From positions 25,642,001-25,706,000 of the forward strand of contig NW_027478161.1 of assembly GCF_051020975.1 (NCBI RefSeq): a stretch of 64,000 bases of DNA, read 5' to 3'. The position numbers and the translations under genes were made by a program. Origin of the DNA: Osmia lignaria lignaria. Lineage: Eukaryota; Arthropoda; Insecta; Hymenoptera; Megachilidae. Shown piece by piece: positions 1-12,100 of the stretch. Each line of letters opens with the position of its first letter. Position 1 is the first letter of the stretch. Below the pieces are notes generated by a model, which was not told the origin of the DNA, did not search any database, and saw only the letters and a list, made by a program, of their open reading frames with translations.

Positions 1-148
1 AGAAATATTTCGAAATATGTCCGTCAGGCCCCTTCCCTTGAGATAAATCTGCAAATATCTCGGAAACGAAGCGAGCTACGGCACAATGTTAAGAGACCTT
101 CTTTGTAGAAAATTAGGTTTCCTACTTTTTATGTTGTATGATATTTTT
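1..148. repeat. Partial monomer at left edge
   Basis: This is the last 148 bp of a monomer cut by the window start. It begins within the AAATATTTCGAAATATG palindrome variant and carries CTACGGCACAATG and GTAGAAAATTAGG, a combination also found after the monomers at 2724 and 6262. The array therefore continues leftward beyond the window. Confidence 0.95.
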
Positions 149-3100
149 TGATCAGATGCGTAGTTCCCGAGATATATCAAGATATTTAAAAGTTCCGAAG
201 CCGCAAAGACATAATAGAGATACAGAAACACCGTGGCCCCTTTCTTTGCGATAATTCTGCACTATTGCGAGCTGCAAATGCCACTTCGAGCTTAGCTGTG
301 CAGAAGAAGAACAAGAACAAGAAGAAATATCTCGAAATATGTCCGTCAGACCCCTTCCCTTGAGATAAATCTGCAAATATCTCGGAAACGAAGCGAGCTA
401 TGGCAAAATGTTAAGAGACCTTTTTTTATAGAGAATTATGTTTCCTACAATTTACGTTCTATGATATTTTTTGATCAGAAGCGTAGTTTTCGAGATATAT
501 CGAGATATTTAAAAGTTCCGAAACCGCACCAACATAATAGAGATGCAGAAACACCGTGGCCCCTTTCTTTGAGATTACTCTGCACTATTGCGACCTGCAA
601 ATGCCACTTCCAGCTTAGCTGTGCAGAAGAAGAACAACAAGAAGAAGAAATATCTCGAAATATGTCCGTCAGGCCCCTTCCCTTGAGATAAATCTGCAAA
701 TATCTCGGAAACGAAGCGAGCTATGGCAAAATGTTAAGAGACCTTTTTTGTAGAGAATTAAGCTTCCTACTTTTTATGTTCTATGATATTTTTTGATCAG
801 ATGCGTAGTTCTCGAGATATATCAAGATATTTAAAAGTTCCGAAGCTGCACCAACATAATAGAGGTACAGAAACAACGTGGCCTCTTTCTTTGAGATAAC
901 TCTGCACTATTGCGAGCTGCAAATGCCACTTCCAGCTTAGCTGTGCAGAAGAAGAACAACAAGAAGAAGAAATATCTCGAAATATGTCCGTTAGGCCCCT
1001 TCCCTTGAGATAAATCTGCAAATATCTCGGAAACGAAGCGAGCTATGGCAAAATGTTAAGAGACCTTTTTTGTAGAGAATTATGTTTCCTACAATTTACG
1101 TTCTACGATATTTTTTGATCAGAAGCGTAGTTTTCGAGATATATGGAGATATTTAAAAGTTCCGAAGCCGCTCCAACATAATAGAGATACCGAAACACCG
1201 TGGCCCCTTTCTTTGAGATAACTCTGCACTATTGCGACCTGCAAATGCCACTTCCAGCTTAGCTGTGCAGAAGAAGAACAACAAGAATAAGAAATATTTC
1301 GAAATATGTCCGTCAGGCCCCTTCCCTTGAGATACATCTGCAAATATCTCGGAAACGAAGCGAGCTACGGCAAAATGTTAAGAGACCTTTTTTGTAGAAA
1401 ATTAGGTTTCCTACCTTTTATGTTCTATATTTTTTGATCAGATGCGTAGTTCCCGAGATATATCAAGATATTTAAAAGTTCCGAAACCGCAAAAACATAA
1501 TAGAGATACAGAAACACCGTGGCCCCTTTCTTTGCGATAATTCTGCACTATTGCGAGCTACAAATGCCACTTCGAGCTTAGCTGTGCAGAAGAAGAACAA
1601 CAACAAGAAGAAATATCTCGAAATATGTCCGTCAGACCCCTTCCCTTGAGATAAATCTGCAAATATCCCGGAAACGAAGCGAGCTATGGCAAAATGTTAA
1701 GAAACCTTTTTTTATAGAGAATTATGTTTCCTACAATTTACGTTCTATGATATTTTTTGATCAGAAGCGTAGTTTTCGAGATATATCGAGATATTTAAAA
1801 GTTCCGAAGCCGCACCAACATAATAGAGATACAGAAACACCGTGGCCCCTTTCTTTGAGATAACTCTGCACTATTGCGAGCTGCAAATGCCACTTCCAGC
1901 TTAGCTGTGCAGAAGAAGAACAACAAGAAGAAGAAATATCTCGAAATATGTCCGTCAGGCCACTTCCCTTGAGATAAATCTGCAAATATCTCGGAAACGA
2001 AGCGAGCTATGGCAAAATGTTAAGAGACATTTTTTGTAGAGAATTAAGTTTCCTACTTTTTATGTTCTATGATATTTTTTGATCAGATGCGTAGTTCTGG
2101 AGATATATCAAGATATTTAAAAGTTCCGAAGCTGCACCAACATAATAGCGGTACAGAAACACCGTGGCCTCTTTCTTTGAGATAACTCTGCACTATTGCG
2201 AGCTGCAAATGCCACTTCCAGCTTAGCTGTGCAGTAGAAGAACAACAAGAAGAAGAAATATCTCGAAATATGTCCGTCAGGCCACTTCCCTTGAGATAAA
2301 TCTGCAAATATCTCGGAAACGAAGCGAGCTATGGCAAAATGTTAAGAGACCTTTTTTGTAGAGAATTAAGTTTCCTACTTTTTATGTTCTATGATATTTT
2401 TTGATCAGATGCGTAGTTCTCGAGATATATCAAGGTATTTAAAAGTTCCGATGCTGCACCAACATAATAGAGGTACAGAAACACCGTGGCCTCTTTCTTT
2501 GAGATAACTCTGCACTATTGCGAGCTGCAAATGCCACTTCGAGCTTAGCTGTGCAGAAGAAGAACAACAAGAAGAAGAAATATCTCGAAATATGTCCGTC
2601 AGACCCCTTCCCTTGAGATAAATCTGCAAATATCTCGGAAACGAAGCGAGCTATGGCAAAATGGTAGGAGACCTTTTTTGTAGAGAATTATGTTTCCTAC
2701 AATTTACGTTTTACGATATTTTTTGATCAGAAGCGTAGTTTTCGAGATATATCGAGATATTTAAAAGTTCCGAAGCCGCTCCAACATAATAGAGATACCG
2801 AAACACCGTGGCCCCTTTCTTTGAGATAACTCTGCACTATTGCGACCTGCAAATGCCACTTCCAGCTTAGCTGTGCAGAAGAAGAACAACAAGAATAAGA
2901 AATATTTCGAAATATGTCCGTCAGGCCCCTTCCCTTGAGATAAATCTGCAAATATCTCGGAAACGAAGCGAGCTACGGCACAATGTTAAGAGACCTTTTT
3001 TGTAGAAAATTTGGTTTCCTACTTTTTATGTTCTATGATATTTTTTGATCAGAGGCGTAGTTCCCGAGATATATCAAGATATTTAAAAGTTCCGAAGCCG

Positions 3101-3687
3101 CAAAAACATAATAGAGATACAGAAACACCGTGGCCCCTTTCTTTGCGATAATTCTGCACTATTGCGAGCTGCAAATGCCACTTCGAGCTTAGCTGTGCAG
3201 AAGAAGAACAACAACAAGAAGAAATATCTCGAAATATGTCCGTCAGACCCCTTCCCTTGAGATAAATCTGCAAATATCTCGGAAACGAAGCGAGCTATGG
3301 CAAAATGTTAAGAGACCTTTTTTTATAGAGAATTATGTTTCCTACAATTTACGTTCTATGATATTTTTTGATCAGAAGCGTAGTTTTCGAGATATATCGA
3401 GATATTTAAAAGTTCCGAAACCGCACCAACATAATAGAGATACAGAAACACCGTGGCCCCTTTCTTTGAGATAACTCTGCACTATTGCGACCTGCAAATG
3501 CCACTTCCAGCTTAGCTGTGCAGAAGAAGAACAACAAGAAGAAGAAATATCTCGAAATATGTCCGTCAGGCCCCTTCCCTTGAGATAAATCTGCAAATAT
3601 CTCGGAAACGAAGCGAGCTACGGCAAAATGTTAAGAGACCTTTTTTGTAGAAAATTAGGTTTCCTACATTTTATGTTCTATATTTTT
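149..3687. repeat. Higher-order repeat, 11-monomer unit, copy 1
   Basis: Eleven monomers start at 149, 472, 794, 1116, 1435, 1758, 2080, 2402, 2724, 3046 and 3369. Their diagnostic variants recur in the same order 3539 bp later. Named by type, the order is A-B-C-D-A'-E-F-G-D-A-B'. Markers include ATGGAGATATTT in the D monomer at 1116, TAGCGGTACAG in F at 2080, CGATGCTGCACC in G at 2402, and the CCGCAAAAACATAA form of A at 3046. Four monomers are off-length: 149, 1435 and 3046 are 323 bp and 1116 is 319 bp; 3369 is also 319 bp. The order of shared variants is seen directly; homogenisation by unequal exchange is the usual explanation. Confidence 0.85.
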
Positions 3688-6600
3688 TGATCAGATGCGT
3701 AGTTCCCGAGATATATCAAGATATTTAAAAGTTCCGAAACCGCAAAAACATAATAGAGATACAGAAACACCGTGGCCCCTTTCTTTGCGATAATTCTGCA
3801 CTATTGCGAGCTGCAAATGCCACTTCGAGCTTAGCTGTGCAGAAGAAGAACAACAACAAGAAGAAATATCTCGAAATATGTCCGTCAGACCCCTTCCCTT
3901 GAGATAAATCTGCAAATATCCCGGAAACGAAGCGAGCTATGGCAAAATGTTAAGAGACCTTTTTTTATAGAGAATTATGTTTCCTACAATTTACGTTCTA
4001 TGATATTTTTTGATCAGAAGCGTAGTTTTCGAGATATATCGAGATATTTAAAAGTTCCGAAGCCGCACCAACATAATAGAGATACAGAAACACCGTGGCC
4101 CCTTTCTTTGAGATTACTCTGCACTATTGCGACCTGCAAATGCCACTTCCAGCTTAGCTGTGCAGAAGAAGAACAACAAGAAGAAGAAATATCTCGAAAT
4201 ATGTCCGTCAGGCCCCTTCCCTTGAGATAAATCTGCAAATATCTCGGAAACGAAGCGAGCTATGGCAAAATGTTAAGAGACCTTTTTTGTAGAGAATTAA
4301 GCTTCCTACTTTTTATGTTCTATCATATTTTTTGATCAGATGCGTAGTTCTCGAGATATATCAAGATATTTAAAAGTTCCGAAGCTGCACCAACATAATA
4401 GAGGTACAGAAACACCGTGGCCTCTTTCTTTGAGATAACTCTGCACTATTGCGAGCTGCAAATGCCACTTCCAGCTTAGCTGTGCAGAAGAAGAACAACA
4501 AGAAGAAGAAATATCTCGAAATATGTCCGTTAGGCCCCTTCCCTTGAGATATATCTGCAAATATCTCGGAAACGAAGCGAGCTATGGCAAAATGTTAAGA
4601 GACCTTTTTTGTAGAGAATTATGTTTCCTACAATTTACGTTCTACGATATTTTTTGATCAGAAGCGTAGTTTTCGAGATATATGGAGATATTTAAAAGTT
4701 CCGAAGCCGCTCCAACATAATAGAGATACCGAAACACCGTGGCCCCTTTCTTTGAGATAACTCTGCACTATTGCGACCTGCAAATGCCACTTCCAGCTTA
4801 GCTGTGCAGAAGAAGAACAACAAGAATAAGAAATATTTCGAAATATGTCCGTCAGGCCCCTTCCCTTGAGATAAATCTGCAAATATCTCGGAAACGAAGC
4901 GAGCTACGGCAAAATGTTAAGAGACCTTTTTTGTAGAAAATTAGGTTTCCTACTTTTTATGTTGTATATTTTTTGATCAGATGCGTAGTTCCCGAGATAT
5001 ATCAAGATATTTAAAAGTTCCGAAGCTGCACCAACATAATAGCGGTACAGAAACACCGTGGCCTCTTTCTTTGAGATAACTCTGCACTATTGCGAGCTGC
5101 AAATGCCACTTCCAGCTTAGCTGTGCAGTAGAAGAACAACAAGAAGAAGAAATATCTCGAAATATGTCCGTCAGGCCACTTCCCTTGAGATAAATCTGCA
5201 AATATCTCGGAAACGAAGCGAGCTATGGCAAAATGTTAAGAGACCTTTTTTGTAGAGAATTAAGTTTCCTACTTTTTATGTTCTATGATATTTTTTGATC
5301 AGATGCGTAGTTCTCGAGATATATCAAGGTATTTAAAAGTTCCGATGCTGCACCAACATAATAGAGGTACAGAAACACCGTGGCCTCTTTCTTTAAGATA
5401 ACTCTGCACTATTGCGAGCTGCAAATGCCACTTCGAGCTTAGCTGTGCAGAAGAAGAACAACAAGAAGAAGAAATATCTCGAAATATGTCCGTCAGACCC
5501 CTTCCCTTGAGATAAATCTGCAAATATCTCGGAAACGAAGCGAGCTATGGCAAAATGGTAGGAGACCTTTTTTGTAGAGAATTATGTTTCCTACAATTTA
5601 CGTTTTACGATATTTTTTGATCAGAAGCGTAGTTTTCGAGATATATCGAGATATTTAAAAGTTCCGAAGCCGCTCCAACATAATAGAGATACCGAAACAC
5701 CGTGGCCCCTTTCTTTGAGATAACTCTGCACTATTGCGACCTGCAAATGCCACTTCCAGCTTAGCTGTGCAGAAGAAGAACAACAAGAATAAGAAATATT
5801 TCGAAATATGTCCGTCAGGCCCCTTCCCTTGAGATAAATCTGCAAATATCTCGGAAACGAAGCGAGCTACGGCACATCGTTAAGAGACCTTTTTTGTAGA
5901 AAATTAGGTTTCCTACTTTTTATGTTCTATGATATTTTTTGATCAGATGCGTAGTTCCCGAGATATATCAAGATATTTAAAAGTTCCGAAGCCGCAAAAA
6001 CATAATAGAGATACAGAAACACCGTGGCCCCTTTCTTTGCAATAATTCTGCACTATTGCGAGCTGCAAATGCCACTTCGAGCTTAGCTGTGCAGAAGAAG
6101 AACAACAACAAGAAGAAATATCTCGAAATATGTCCGTCAGACCCCTTCCCTTGAGATAAATCTGCAAATATCTCGGAAACGAAGCGAGCTATGGCAAAAT
6201 GTTAAGATACCTTTTTTGTACAGAATTAAGTTTCCAACTTTTTATGTTCTATGATATTTTTTGATCAGATGCGTAGTTCTCGAGATATATCAAGATATTT
6301 AAAAGCTCCGAAGCTGCACCAACATAATAGAGGTACAGAAACCCCGTGGCCCCTTTCTTTGAGATAACTCTGCACTATTGCGAGCTGCAAATGCCACTTC
6401 CAGCTTAGCTGTGCAGAAGAAGAACAACAAGAATAAGAAATATTTCGAAATATGTCCGTCAGGCCCCTTCCCTTGAGATAAATCTGCAAATATCTCGGAA
6501 ACGAAGCGAGCTACGGCACAATGTTAAGAGACCTTTTTTGTAGAAAATTAGGTTTCCTACTTTTTATGTTCTATGATATTTTTTGATTAGATGCGTAGTT

Positions 6601-7228
6601 CCCGAGATATATCAAGATATTTAAAAGTTCCGAAGCCGCAAAAACATAATAGAGATACAGAAACACCGTGGCCCCTTTCTTTGCGATAATTCTGCACTAT
6701 TGCGAGCTGCAAATGCCACTTCGAGCTTAGCTGTGCAGAAGAAGAACAACAACAAGAAGAAATATCTCGAAATATGTCCGTCAGACCCCTTCCCTTGAGA
6801 TAAATCTGCAAATATCTCGGAAACGAAGCGAGCTATGGCAAAATGTTAAGAGACCTTTTTTTATAGAGAATTATGTTTCCTACAATTTACGTTCTATGAT
6901 ATTTTTTGATCAGAAGCGTAGTTTTCGAGATATATCGAGATATTTAAAAGTTCCGAAACCGCACCAACATAATAGAGATACAGAAACACCGTGGCCCCTT
7001 TCTTTGAGATAACTCTGCACTATTGCGACCTGCAAATGCCACTTCCAGCTTAGCTGTGCAGAAGAAGAACAACAAGAAGAAGAAATATCTCGAAATATGT
7101 CCGTCAGGCCCCTTCCCTTGAGATAAATCTGCAAATATCTCGGAAACGAAGCGAGCTATGGCAAAATGTTAAGATACCTTTTTTGTACAGAATTAAGTTT
7201 CCAACTTTTTATGTTCTATGATATTTTT
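3688..7228. repeat. Higher-order repeat, 11-monomer unit, copy 2 (rearranged)
   Basis: This is the second copy of the unit at 149-3687, also eleven monomers, starting at 3688, 4011, 4333, 4655, 4974, 5296, 5618, 5940, 6262, 6584 and 6907. The order is A-B-C-D-F-G-D-A-H-A-B'. Relative to copy 1 the A'-E pair has been lost by fusion at 4974, and an H-A pair has been gained at 6262-6906, so the two changes cancel and the period stays near 3.54 kb. H monomers carry AAAAGCTCCGAAG, GAAACCCCGTGG and the AATATTTCG palindrome variant. Confidence 0.82.
4974..5295. repeat. Fusion monomer, A'-type front and F-type back
   Basis: The spacer just upstream (ending at 4973) has the 3 bp deletion that otherwise precedes the A-type monomers at 1435 and 3688, and the monomer begins with the A-type GTTCCCGAG at 4989-4996. 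From GCTGCACC at 5025 onward it matches the F monomer at 2080, including TAGCGGTACAG and GCAGTAGAAG. In copy 1 the A'-type and F-type monomers are separated by the E monomer. The exchange point therefore lies between about 4993 and 5025, and the event removed about two monomers. An unequal crossover within register is the simplest reading. Confidence 0.8.
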
Positions 7229-9160
7229 TGATCAGATCCGTAGTTCTCGAGATATATCAAGATATTTAAAAGCTCCGAAGCTGCACCAACATAATAGAGG
7301 TACAGAAACCCCGTGGCCCCTTTCTTTGAGATAACTCTGCACTATTGCGAGCTGCAAATGCCACTTCCAGCTTAGCTGTGCAGAAGAAGAACAATAAGAA
7401 TAAGAAATATTTCGAAATATGTCCGTCAGGCCCCTTCCCTTGAGATAAATCTGCAAATATCTCGGAAACGAAGCGAGCTACGGCAAAATGTTAACAGACC
7501 TTTTTTGTAGAAAATTAGGTTTCCTACTTTTTATGTTCTACGATATTTTTTTATCAGATGCGTGGTTCTCGAGATATATCAAGATATTTAAAAGTTCCGA
7601 AGCTGCACCAACATAATAGAGGTACAGAAACACCGTGGCCTCTTTCTTTGAGATAACTCTGCACTATTGCGAGCTGCAAATGCCACTTCCAGCTTAGCTG
7701 TGCAGAAGAGGAACAACAACAAGAAGAAATATCTCGGAATATGTCCGTCAGGCCCCTTCCCTTGAGCTAAATCTGCAAATATCTCGGAAACGATGCTAGC
7801 TATGGGAAAATGTTAAGAGACCTTTTTTGTAGAGAATTAAGTTTCCTACTTTTTATGTTCTATGATATTTTTTGATCAGAAGCGTAGTTTTCGAGATATA
7901 TCGAGATATTTAAAAGTTCCGAAGCCGCACCAACATAATAGAGATACGGAAACACCGTGGCCCCTCTCTTTGAGATAACTCTGCACAATTGCGAGCTGCA
8001 AATGCCACTTCCAGCTTAGCTGTGCAGAAGAAGAACAACAAGAATAAGAAATATTTCGAAATATGTCCGTCAGGTCCCTTCCCTTGAGATAAATCTGCAA
8101 ATATCTCGGAAACGAAGCGAGCTACGGCAAAATGTTAACAGACCTTTTTTGTAGAAAATTAGGTTTCCTACTTTTTATGTTCTATGATATTTCTTTATCA
8201 GATGCGTAGTTCTCGAGATATATCAAGATATTTAAAAGTTCCGATGGTGCACCAACATAATAGAGGTACAGAAACACCGTGGCATCGTTCTTTGAGATAA
8301 CTCTGCACTATTGCGAGCTGCAAATGCCACTTCCAGCTTAGCTGTGCAGAACAGGAACAACAAGAAGAAGAAATATCTCGAAATATGTCCGTCAGGCCCC
8401 TTCCCTTGAGATAAATCTGCAAATATCTCGGAAACGAAGCGAGCTATGGCAAAATGTTAAGAGACCTTTTTTGTAGAGAATTAAGTTTCCTAGTTTTTAT
8501 CATCTATGATATTTTTTGATCAGATGCGTAGTGCTCGAGATATATCGAGATATTTAAAAGTTCCGAAGCCGCACCAACATAATAGAGATACAGAAACACC
8601 GTGGCCCCTTTCTTTGAGATAACTCTGCACTATTGCGAGCTGCAAATGCCACTTCCAGCTTAGCTGTGCAGAAGAAGAACAACAAGAAGAAGAAATATCT
8701 CGAAATATGTCCGTCAGGCCACTTCCCTTGAGATAAATCTGCAAATATCTCGGAAACGAAGCGAGCTATGGCAAAATGTTAAGAGACCTTTTTTGTAGAG
8801 AATTAAGTTTCCTACTTTTTATGTTCGATGATATTTTTTGATCAGATGCGTAGTTCTCGAGATATATCAAGATATTTAAAAGTTCCGAAGCTGCACCAAC
8901 ATAATAGAGGTACAGAAGCACCGTGGCCTCTTTCTTTGAGATAACTCTGCACTATTGCGACCTGCAAATGCCACTTCGAGCTTAGCTGTGCAGAAGAAGA
9001 ACAACAAGAAGAAGAAATATCTCGAAATATGTCCGTCAGGACCCTTCCCTTGAGATAAATCTGCAAATATCTCGGAAACGAAGCGAGCTATGGCAAAATG
9101 TTAAGAGACCTGTTTTGTAGAGAATTAAGTTTCCTACTTTTTATGTTCTATGATATTTTT
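7229..9160. repeat. Transitional monomers between two higher-order families
   Basis: Six 322 bp monomers start at 7229, 7551, 7873, 8195, 8517 and 8839. They mix variants of the preceding 11-mer family, such as the AATATTTCG palindrome at 7229 and 7873, with those of the next one. The monomers at 7551 and 8195 have lost the TGATCA landmark (TTATCA instead). The one at 8195 carries GGCATCGTTC and is followed by CTAGTTTTTATCATC, a pair of markers that reappears at 18586 and 18794. I see no clear periodicity here. Confidence 0.75.
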
Positions 9161-12100
9161 TGATCGGATGCGTAGGTCTCGAGATATATCGAGATATTTA
9201 AAAGTTCCGAAGCCGCACCAACATAATAGAGATACAGAAACACCGTGGCCCCTTTCTTTGAGATAACTCTGCACTATTGCGAGCTGCAAATGCCACTTCC
9301 AGCTTAGCTGTGCAGAGGAAGAACAAGAAGAAGAAGAAATATCTCGAAATATGCCCGTTAGGCCCCTTCCCTTGAGATAAATCTGCAAATATCTCGGAAA
9401 CGAAGCGAGCTATGGCAAAATGTTAAGAGACCTGTTTTGTAGAGAATTAAGTTTCCTACTTTTTATGTTCGATGATATTTTTTGATCAGATGCGTAGTTC
9501 TCGAGATATATCAAGATATTTAAAAGTTCCGAAGCCGCACCAACATAATAGAGATACAGAAACACCGTGGCCCCTTTCTTTGAGATAACCCTGCACTATT
9601 GCGAGCTGGAAATGCCACTTCCAGTTTAGCTGTGCAGAAGAAGAACAACAAGAAGAAGAAATATCTCGAAATATGTCCGTCAGGACCCTTCCCTTGAGAT
9701 AAATCTGCAAATATCTCGGAAACGAAGCGAGCTATGGCAAAACGTTAAGAGACCTTTTTTGTAGAGAATTATGTTTCCTACAATTTATGTTCTATGATAT
9801 TTTTTGATCAGAAGCGTAGTTTTCGAGATATATCGAGATATTTAAAAGTTCCGAAGCCGCACCAACATAATAGAGATACAGAAACACCGTGGCCCCTTTC
9901 TTTGAGATAACTCTGCACTATTGCGAGCTGCAAATGCCACTTCCAGCTTAGCTGTGCAGAAGAAGAACAACAAGAAGAAGAAATATCTCTAAATATGCCC
10001 GTTAGGCCGCTTCCCTTGAGATAAATCTGCAAATATCTCGGAAACGAAGCGAGCTATCGCAAAATGTTAAGAGACCTGTTTTGTAGAGAATTAAGTTTCC
10101 TACTTTTTATGGTCTATGATATTTTTTGATCAGATGCGTAGGTCTCGAGATATATCGAGATATTTAAAAGTTCCGAAGCCGCACCAACATAATAGAGATA
10201 CAGAAACACCGTGGCCCCTTTCTTTGAGATAACTCTGCACTATTGCGAGCTGCAAATGCCACTTCCAGCTTAGCTGTGCAGAAGAAGAACAAGAAGAAGA
10301 AGAAATATCTCGAAATATGCCCGTTAGGCCCCTTCCCTTGAGATAAATCTGCAAATATCTCGGAAACGAAGCGAGCTATGGCAAAATGTTAAGAGACCTG
10401 TTTTGTAGAGAATTAAGTTTCCTACTTTTTATGTTCGATGATATTTTTTGATCAGATGCGTAGTTCTCGAGATATATCAAGATATTTAAAAGTTCCGAAG
10501 CCGCACCAACATAATAGAGATACAGAAACACCGTGGCCCCTTTCTTTGAGATAACTCTGCACTATTGCGAGCTGGAAATGCCACTTCCAGCTTAGCTGTG
10601 CAGAAGAAGAACAAGAAGAAGAAGAAATATCTCGAAATATGCCCGTTAGGCCCCTTCCCTTGAGATAAATCTGCAAATATCTCGGAAACGAAGCGAGCTA
10701 TGGCAAAATGTTAAGAGACCTGTTTTGTAGAGAATTAAGTTTCCTACTTTTTATGTTCGATGATATTTTTTGATCAGGTGCGTAGTTCTCGAGACATATC
10801 AAGATATTTAAAAGTTCCGAATCCGCACCAACATAATAGAGATACAGAAACACCGTGGCCCCTTTCTTTGAGATAACTCTGCACTAGTGCGAGCCGCAAA
10901 TGCCACTTCCAGCTTAGCTGTGCAGAAGAAGAACAACAAGAAGAAGAAATATCTCGAAATATGTCCGTCAGGCCCCTTCCCTTGAGATAAATCTGCAAAT
11001 ATCTCGGAAACGAAGCGAGCTATGGCAAAATGTTAAGAGACCTTTTTTGTAGAGAATTAAGTTTCCTACTTTTTATGTTCTACAATATTTTTTGATCAGA
11101 TGCGTAGTTTTCGAGATATATCAAGATATTTAAAAGTTCCGAAGCTGCACCAACATAATTGAGATACAGAAACACCGTGGCCCCTTTCTTTGAGATAACT
11201 CTGCACTAGTGCGAGATGCAAATGCCACTTCCAGCTTAGCTGTGCAGAAGAAGAACAACAAGAAGAAGAAATATCTCGAAATATGTCCGTCAGGCCCGTT
11301 ACTTTGAGCTGAATCTGCAAATATCTCGGAAACGAAGCGAGCTATGGCAAAATGTTAAGAGACGTTTTTTGTAGAGAATTATGTTTCCTACAATTTATGT
11401 TCTATGATATTTTTTGATCAGAAGCGTAGTTTTCGAGATATATCGAGATATTTAAAAGTTCCGAAGCCGCACCAACATAATAGAGATACAGAAACACCGT
11501 GGCCCCTTTCTTTGAGATAACTCTGCACTAGTGCGAGCTGCAAATGCCACTTCCAGCTTAGCTGTGCAGAAGAAGAACAACAAGAAGAAGAAATATCTCT
11601 AAATATGCCCGTTAGGCCGCTTCCCTTGAGATAAATCTGCAAATATCTCGGAAACGAAGCGAGCTATCGCAAAATGTTAAGAGACCTGTTTTGTAGAGAA
11701 TTAAGTTTCCTACTTTTTATGTTCTATGATATTTTTTGATCAGATGCGTAGGTCTCGAGATATATCGAGATATTTAAAAGTTCCGAAGCCGCACCAACAT
11801 AATAGAGATACAGAAACACCGTGGCCCCTTTCTTTGAGATAACTCTGCACTATTGCGAGCTGCAAATGCCACTTCCAGCTTAGCTGTGCAGAAGAAGAAC
11901 AAGAAGAAGAAGAAATATCTCGAAATATGCCCGTTAGGCCCCTTCCCTTGAGATAAATCTGCAAATATCTCGGAAACGAAGCGAGCTATGGCAAAATGTT
12001 AAGAGACCTGTTTTGTAGAGAATTAAGTTTCCTACTTTTTATGTTCGATGATATTTTTTGATCAGATGCGTAGTTCTCGAGATATTTCAAGATATTTAAA

